From an uncultured Acidobacteriota bacterium (lineage in GTDB: Bacteria > Acidobacteriota > Blastocatellia > Pyrinomonadales > Pyrinomonadaceae), in contig CADEGD010000025.1 of assembly GCA_902826795.1 (NCBI GenBank), positions 5,313 through 57,955 of the forward strand: a stretch of DNA of 52,643 nucleotides. The letters are read 5' to 3'. The first letter of the stretch is position 1. The number at the start of each line of letters is the position of its first letter. Under the pieces are notes generated by a model. The model was given only the letters and a program-made list of their open reading frames with translations, made no database searches and had not been told where the DNA came from. Both the position numbers and the translations under genes were made by a program. Shown in pieces: positions 49,053 through 52,643 of the stretch.

Positions 49053-50885
49053 TCAGTAGCCTATACGCACGGCTCTGACCATTTCCAGCGTCGTAGAGCC
49101 CCCTATTGTAACGATGCCAATTCGACTCGGCTCGCTGCTAACTTTTATTGTTGCCAGATGAAAGCCCTCAACCTCGATCCGCAAGTTATCGGAGATCTTT
49201 ACGAATCTGAATTGTTGATAGTCTGAAGCGACGAATGATGCCGGAAGATCAATACTTTCTATAGACCCGTTGATTGAGAATCCGGCAGGGCGAGACGCGG
49301 TGACGTCGAACCGGGCCTCGACTCGATCACCAGCCGAAAGCAGTACGAAACCGTAGGATGTATGGTGAGAATCGGCGGGAGAGGAACGAATGTTTGCGGC
49401 AAACTCAAAGTCAGGGAAGTACGATCCTTTGACATCGATGGATGACTGATCTTGAAGGTCGACGTGCGACCAGTCGGGTTCTCCGTTCTCGAACAAATCG
49501 ACGAAGCCCTCAGTTAAATCGACATTCAGCAGGTCGACCTCGTTAGAAGATATGGCCAGCGAAACATCGTCCTCCGCGTCATCTGCGAGGGTACCTAACG
49601 AGATCTGGTCGTTCAAAAATATCGTGATCCGGCTGCCGTTTTTCTCAATGGATAGTTTTTGAAACTCAAAAGGTGTTACCTCTTCGGGAAATGCGTTCTT
49701 ATTGTTCGACGTGTCGAAGGACGCTCCATTTACATTGATAGATAAATTGATTAGCCCACTGGTCGATACAATTCGCACCTCGCTTTCCTGATTCTTTAAC
49801 CGCAGAGTCGCGTCGAGCAGAAAATTCGGCGATATATCCTCGAAAGTTATTGGACTATCCCCTATTGACCCGGAGAGAGCCTTAAATGGCCTCATCTGCG
49901 GGGTTGTCGTCGGACCTAGCAAAAGCATCCGATCTCCGACAATATCCAGGCGATCAATGGACATACGTCGCTCACCTTGAACCCAACTGTGGTAAACACA
50001 AAAGAGTTCGCGATTGTTAGGCCCTGTAACGACGCTATTGTGCCCCGGTCCTACTAATGAATCACTCGAACCCAGAATCGGCATGAGGGTCTTTCCATCG
50101 ATAGGCTGTGACCATTCCTGATCCTCACAGATTCGATCCGAAACCGCGTATGCGACTCCATAACTTTGGTTCTTCCAATTTCCACCGCTGAACATTTGGA
50201 AGTATGTCCCTCCGCGTTTAAGTACCGAAGGGCCTTCGACCGTGTGCCACCGCACATTCCCTTTTTCAACCCGCCTAGGATCATAGACCTGCCAATCGAA
50301 TCGGGCGCGGGTCACCGGCTTGGGCCGTCCCTCTAATTGAAACCAGTCAAGGAGACGGTCAACAACCGTTCCCGTACCGATGTGCGTGTGCGCTAGAAAG
50401 TCAGTTGCGTAGAAGAGGTACGGCTCACCGTCATCATCGATGAACACGTGCGGATCTATTGCGAACTTTTCTTTCGTCAAGCGGATGCCGCTGTCAACGA
50501 ATCCGCCATCGGGTTGTAGGGACGTCGCCACTCGGATCTCCATCCGATCCTCGTTTCCGCAACTATAATAAAGGTAGAATTGTCCGTTGGAATATGTGAC
50601 TTCGGGAGCCCAGTAGTGCGGCGGGTTTGAATCGAGAAGCCCCATCGCCCCACCCACGGCCGACCATTCTACCAGATCGCGCGATCGAATCACGGGAAAG
50701 GCCAGGTTTCCCGACCCGGCAATACCTGTGGAGTAACCGTAATACGTGTTGCCGAACTTTAGTATGAAAGGATCCGGAAATGAGCTTTCAAACACCGGAT
50801 TTTTGTAGAAGGCTCGGGCGACTTTGGCGTTTGACTCGGTGGCGTTAAGCGTCTCCCCGATGTCCCCGAACGCTAAGCCACGCAT
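49053..50885 (-). CDS. GH43-like glycosidase with two C-terminal beta-sandwich modules
   Basis: A 610-residue protein. Residues about 28-325 are a five-bladed propeller of GH43 type: general base in FESSFPDPFILKFGNTYYGY, the pKa-tuning aspartate in FAIDPHVFIDDDGEPYLFYA and the acid in WHTVEGPSVLKRGGTYFQMF. The family acts on arabinofuranosides, xylosides or galactosides. The remaining 280 residues are two beta-rich modules (SPITFEDISPNFLLDATLRL ... and SSIDVKGSYFPDFEFAANIR ...) that look like concanavalin-type sugar-binding domains. No signal peptide is visible. The start overlaps the upstream gene by 41 bases, so the true start may be downstream. Furanosidase activity would suit the galactofuranose island. 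Confidence 0.82.
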   Translation of the reverse strand: MRGLAFGDIGETLNATESNAKVARAFYKNPVFESSFPDPFILKFGNTYYGYSTGIAGSGNLAFPVIRSRDLVEWSAVGGAMGLLDSNPPHYWAPEVTYSNGQFYLYYSCGNEDRMEIRVATSLQPDGGFVDSGIRLTKEKFAIDPHVFIDDDGEPYLFYATDFLAHTHIGTGTVVDRLLDWFQLEGRPKPVTRARFDWQVYDPRRVEKGNVRWHTVEGPSVLKRGGTYFQMFSGGNWKNQSYGVAYAVSDRICEDQEWSQPIDGKTLMPILGSSDSLVGPGHNSVVTGPNNRELFCVYHSWVQGERRMSIDRLDIVGDRMLLLGPTTTPQMRPFKALSGSIGDSPITFEDISPNFLLDATLRLKNQESEVRIVSTSGLINLSINVNGASFDTSNNKNAFPEEVTPFEFQKLSIEKNGSRITIFLNDQISLGTLADDAEDDVSLAISSNEVDLLNVDLTEGFVDLFENGEPDWSHVDLQDQSSIDVKGSYFPDFEFAANIRSSPADSHHTSYGFVLLSAGDRVEARFDVTASRPAGFSINGSIESIDLPASFVASDYQQFRFVKISDNLRIEVEGFHLATIKVSSEPSRIGIVTIGGSTTLEMVRAVRIGY

Positions 50886-51219
50886 CGATTTCTTTAAGCG
50901 AGAGACACCGCAGCCGCCCGGCCGGTTCTCTCGAATAATCGAACACCGAAAGGACGACGCTTTTACCGGAAATGTTCCTCATTAAACTGAGCAAGCTTGC
51001 TGCATCGTCGTTCTCACTTCTTGGTATCGTTATAAGATCAGGAAATGAGCCTAGCGTAAAGTCCGAGATGTAGCCGACCGCGTCCCAAGCGTCGACCGCA
51101 CGATATGAAATGAATTCGTGGTCTTCAAGCCACTCTGCGAGTGCTTGGTTGTCCTGAAAGGAAAGGGGGTCAGTCAATAGAATTAGCGGTCCTACTACGC
51201 CATCAACCGGATGCTGCAT
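50845..51219 (-). CDS. Receiver-like protein lacking the phospho-acceptor (hypothetical)
   Basis: A 124-residue soluble protein. The order of segments resembles a response-regulator receiver: LILLTDPLSFQDNQALAEWL (strand 1, helix 1), FISYRAVDAWDAVGYI (strand 2, helix 2), GSFPDLITIPRSENDD (strand 3) and KSVVLSVFDYSRE (strand 4). The position of the phospho-aspartate after strand 3 is Ile/Pro, so it could not be phosphorylated; it would be a pseudo-receiver. This is a pattern-based guess, and the protein could be unrelated. It overlaps the 75-residue ORF by one base and GH43 by 41 bases, in an operon with both. Confidence 0.5.
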   Translation of the reverse strand: MQHPVDGVVGPLILLTDPLSFQDNQALAEWLEDHEFISYRAVDAWDAVGYISDFTLGSFPDLITIPRSENDDAASLLSLMRNISGKSVVLSVFDYSREPAGRLRCLSLKEIDAWLSVRGHRGDA

Positions 51220-51446
51220 TACTGCTGCCCTCCCGTCGGTTTTTCACCAATCGCAATGCCGCGTTCGTCAGCGATGCCATATACCTTCATTTCAAGGTCT
51301 TCATCAACTGAGATCTTGTCCGCAAGTATCGCGTCTATTTCTTCCTGTTCCCGCCCTAAGACCAGTGCGACCTCGCTAGTGTTTCCATCAAAACCGCGTT
51401 CGGATAGATTTCTTAAGCTTTCCTTTGCTGTTTGTCCTTTACTCAT
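51219..51446 (-). CDS. Small acidic protein (hypothetical)
   Basis: A 75-residue helical, acidic protein, MSKGQTAKESLRNLSERGFD onward, with REQEEIDAILADKISVDEDL and KVYGIADERGIAIGEKP. No family recognised. The stop overlaps the start of the receiver-like gene by one base, so they are translated together. It is the first gene of the group that continues with the GH43 and GH1 enzymes. A GATCAGGT sequence before ATG 51446 is a weak ribosome-binding site. Confidence 0.55.
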   Translation of the reverse strand: MSKGQTAKESLRNLSERGFDGNTSEVALVLGREQEEIDAILADKISVDEDLEMKVYGIADERGIAIGEKPTGGQQ

Positions 51447-51531
51447 ACCTGATCACTCTCCGCATAATTCTACAAATTCCCTCAGGAGCCGGATGTAAGC
51501 AGGAATACACAAGAAAGTTGAGAGCAAACAG

Positions 51532-52272
51532 CTAGACAATTTCGTTATTGCGCGTAATTCGCTGAAAAAGTTGTGCATCTTCCATCATCGAGACGTTGTT
51601 GAAAAACACATACGCGAGCTTATTGGATGGAATCAGTGTCGAGAGTTCTTCGAGCTCACTTGCCTCATACGTGTACCGCCAGCGTACGCGACCGTGCATC
51701 CGAAAATAACATTTATCTGGTGTTACGGTCAGGCGTGCGAAAGGATCTACCACGTGCCATAGATCGAGGTCGGCGCACAGGCTTGCGATGATCGCGTCGC
51801 TCCAAGCTTCGCCCCGTGGTTCCCACGCAAAATTCAGGCTGTCGCGCTCGACGGACGAAAAGAACTTTCTCAACCGGCGGATGTTCGTTGGCGTCGGCGT
51901 GAACTTCGCCGGGCACTGGAAAAGTACAGTCCGAGCCCGTAGTGCGTTAGCAGTAGCTCGGATGGTGTCCCACGCATTTCTCACGACGCCGCTCCATCTG
52001 AAACTGCCTGCGGACTGCAGCTCTTTGTCGGTAATGGGTATCTTTAGTCGGCGGTAGGTCGGACTCGAAGATTCGTGGGTGATCAGCTGCCAAGCCTTGA
52101 GGGTAAACTCAAACTCCGGCGGCATGGCCGACCGCCAACGCTCGACCGTCGAGACCAATGGCGGCGAATAGAAGGTCTGTTGGATTTCGACCGAAGACAG
52201 CCTCTGAGCATAAACGTCCTTAGAAGTACGAAATCCGCAGGTTCCGATCCTTAAATTATCAGTTTGAGTCAT
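51532..52272 (-). CDS. DUF72 family protein
   Basis: A 246-residue TIM-barrel-like protein. The opening NLRIGTCGFRTSKDVYAQRL, then VEIQQTFYSPP and FEFTLKAWQLITHESSSPTY are the hallmarks of DUF72 (UPF0759/YecE), followed by FQCPAKFTPTPTNIRRLRKF, WEPRGEAWSD, DPFARL and CYFRMHGR. Members have been proposed as UPF0759 sugar- or phosphate-binding enzymes; no activity is proven. It is divergent from the BrkB-type gene. Convergent or downstream genes do not overlap, so it is probably transcribed alone. Confidence 0.85.
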   Translation of the reverse strand: MTQTDNLRIGTCGFRTSKDVYAQRLSSVEIQQTFYSPPLVSTVERWRSAMPPEFEFTLKAWQLITHESSSPTYRRLKIPITDKELQSAGSFRWSGVVRNAWDTIRATANALRARTVLFQCPAKFTPTPTNIRRLRKFFSSVERDSLNFAWEPRGEAWSDAIIASLCADLDLWHVVDPFARLTVTPDKCYFRMHGRVRWRYTYEASELEELSTLIPSNKLAYVFFNNVSMMEDAQLFQRITRNNEIV

Positions 52273-52381
52273 TGCGGTCCGTCATAGTTACACTTCCTCG
52301 GAAATGTACACCTGTCTGTATCGCGGACTACTGAATCCTTCTGATTGGGGGCTCAATCTTGTTTTCGTTACCGCTTACCCG

Positions 52382-52643
52382 ATGCCAAAAGATCTTAAGA
52401 AGATTGTCCGAATGATCGTCGCAAAAGTGACTGAGACCGATGTCATTGGAAACGCAGCTCAGGTCGCATTCTACTTTTGTTTTGCTCTGTTCCCGCTTCT
52501 ACTTCTACTGTTGAATTTGTTCGGCATTGTGTTTGACGATAACGGGGAGGTTCAAGAGCGACTCTTTGCAATTCTCGGTCGTCTTATGCCGGTTTCTGCG
52601 CTCCATCTTGTCGAAGAAACGATTCGCGAGGTCACCGAGGACG
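52382..52643 (+). CDS. YihY/BrkB family inner-membrane protein (partial, N-terminus)
   Basis: Partial gene cut by the right edge; 87 codons are visible. MPKDLKKIVRMIVAKVTETD is followed by a first membrane helix GNAAQVAFYFCFALFPLLLL and LLNLFGIVF, the characteristic start of YihY/BrkB proteins (once annotated as ribonuclease BN), six-helix membrane proteins of unsettled transport function. ERLFAILGRLMPVSALHLVE continues the family pattern. No good ribosome-binding site is visible before ATG 52382; the gap 52273-52381 is the shared upstream region with DUF72. Confidence 0.75.
   Translation, partial: MPKDLKKIVRMIVAKVTETDVIGNAAQVAFYFCFALFPLLLLLLNLFGIVFDDNGEVQERLFAILGRLMPVSALHLVEETIREVTED

Overview
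The window looks like a chromosomal segment of a free-living, Gram-negative-type bacterium of middling GC content. It shows stress and signalling genes, exopolysaccharide chemistry, a degraded tRNA-borne island and several domains of unknown function that are common in soil bacteria. Acidobacteriota (Blastocatellia-like) would fit the gene content, but no rRNA or other marker is present, so this is inference.

Layout. (1) 0-6.2 kb: the start of a UspA gene, a sigma-54 response regulator with a PAS/PAS hybrid histidine kinase, and a GCS2 ligase fused to a CBS pair. (2) 5.8-15.3 kb: a compact stress and low-oxygen type cluster with two DUF5335 proteins, DUF1858, UspA, an FAD oxidoreductase, a nitroreductase/PPOX-fold protein, Hsp20, VIT1, a DASS transporter and NhaA. 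Many of these genes are broken by frameshifts or internal deletions. The gaps carry a family of CRP-type palindromes (GTGA-N6-TCAC). (3) 15.4-20.4 kb: a decaying mobile island. It holds a complete HipBA module, an AbiEi antitoxin whose toxin is reduced to a stub, the 3' half of a tRNA-Pro(GGG) gene as an attachment-site scar, and a dead tyrosine recombinase. (4) 20.4-34.4 kb: a general-stress island with KatE catalase, hemerythrin-like proteins, a bacterial metallothionein, zinc alcohol dehydrogenase, DUF3618/holin-like/YqjD-like membrane proteins, SDR enzymes, DUF2231, a BON protein, an isochorismatase-fold hydrolase and DUF6766. (5) 34.6-39.6 kb: an eight-PAS histidine kinase overlapping its NarL-type regulator. 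(6) 40.1-51.5 kb: a galactose/galactofuranose island with a Crp/Fnr regulator, a glycosyltransferase, Glf, GalE, GalT and GalK, opposed by three glycosidases on the other strand. (7) The end: a DUF72 protein and the start of a YihY/BrkB membrane protein.

How it fits together. Leloir enzymes (GalK, GalT, GalE) turn galactose into UDP-galactose/UDP-glucose, Glf makes UDP-galactofuranose, and the neighbouring glycosyltransferase could use it for a cell-surface polymer; the glycosidases would recycle such sugars. The stress island combines peroxide removal, metal and O2/NO buffering, envelope remodelling and redox enzymes. No CRISPR array, complete tRNA, rRNA or replication origin was seen.
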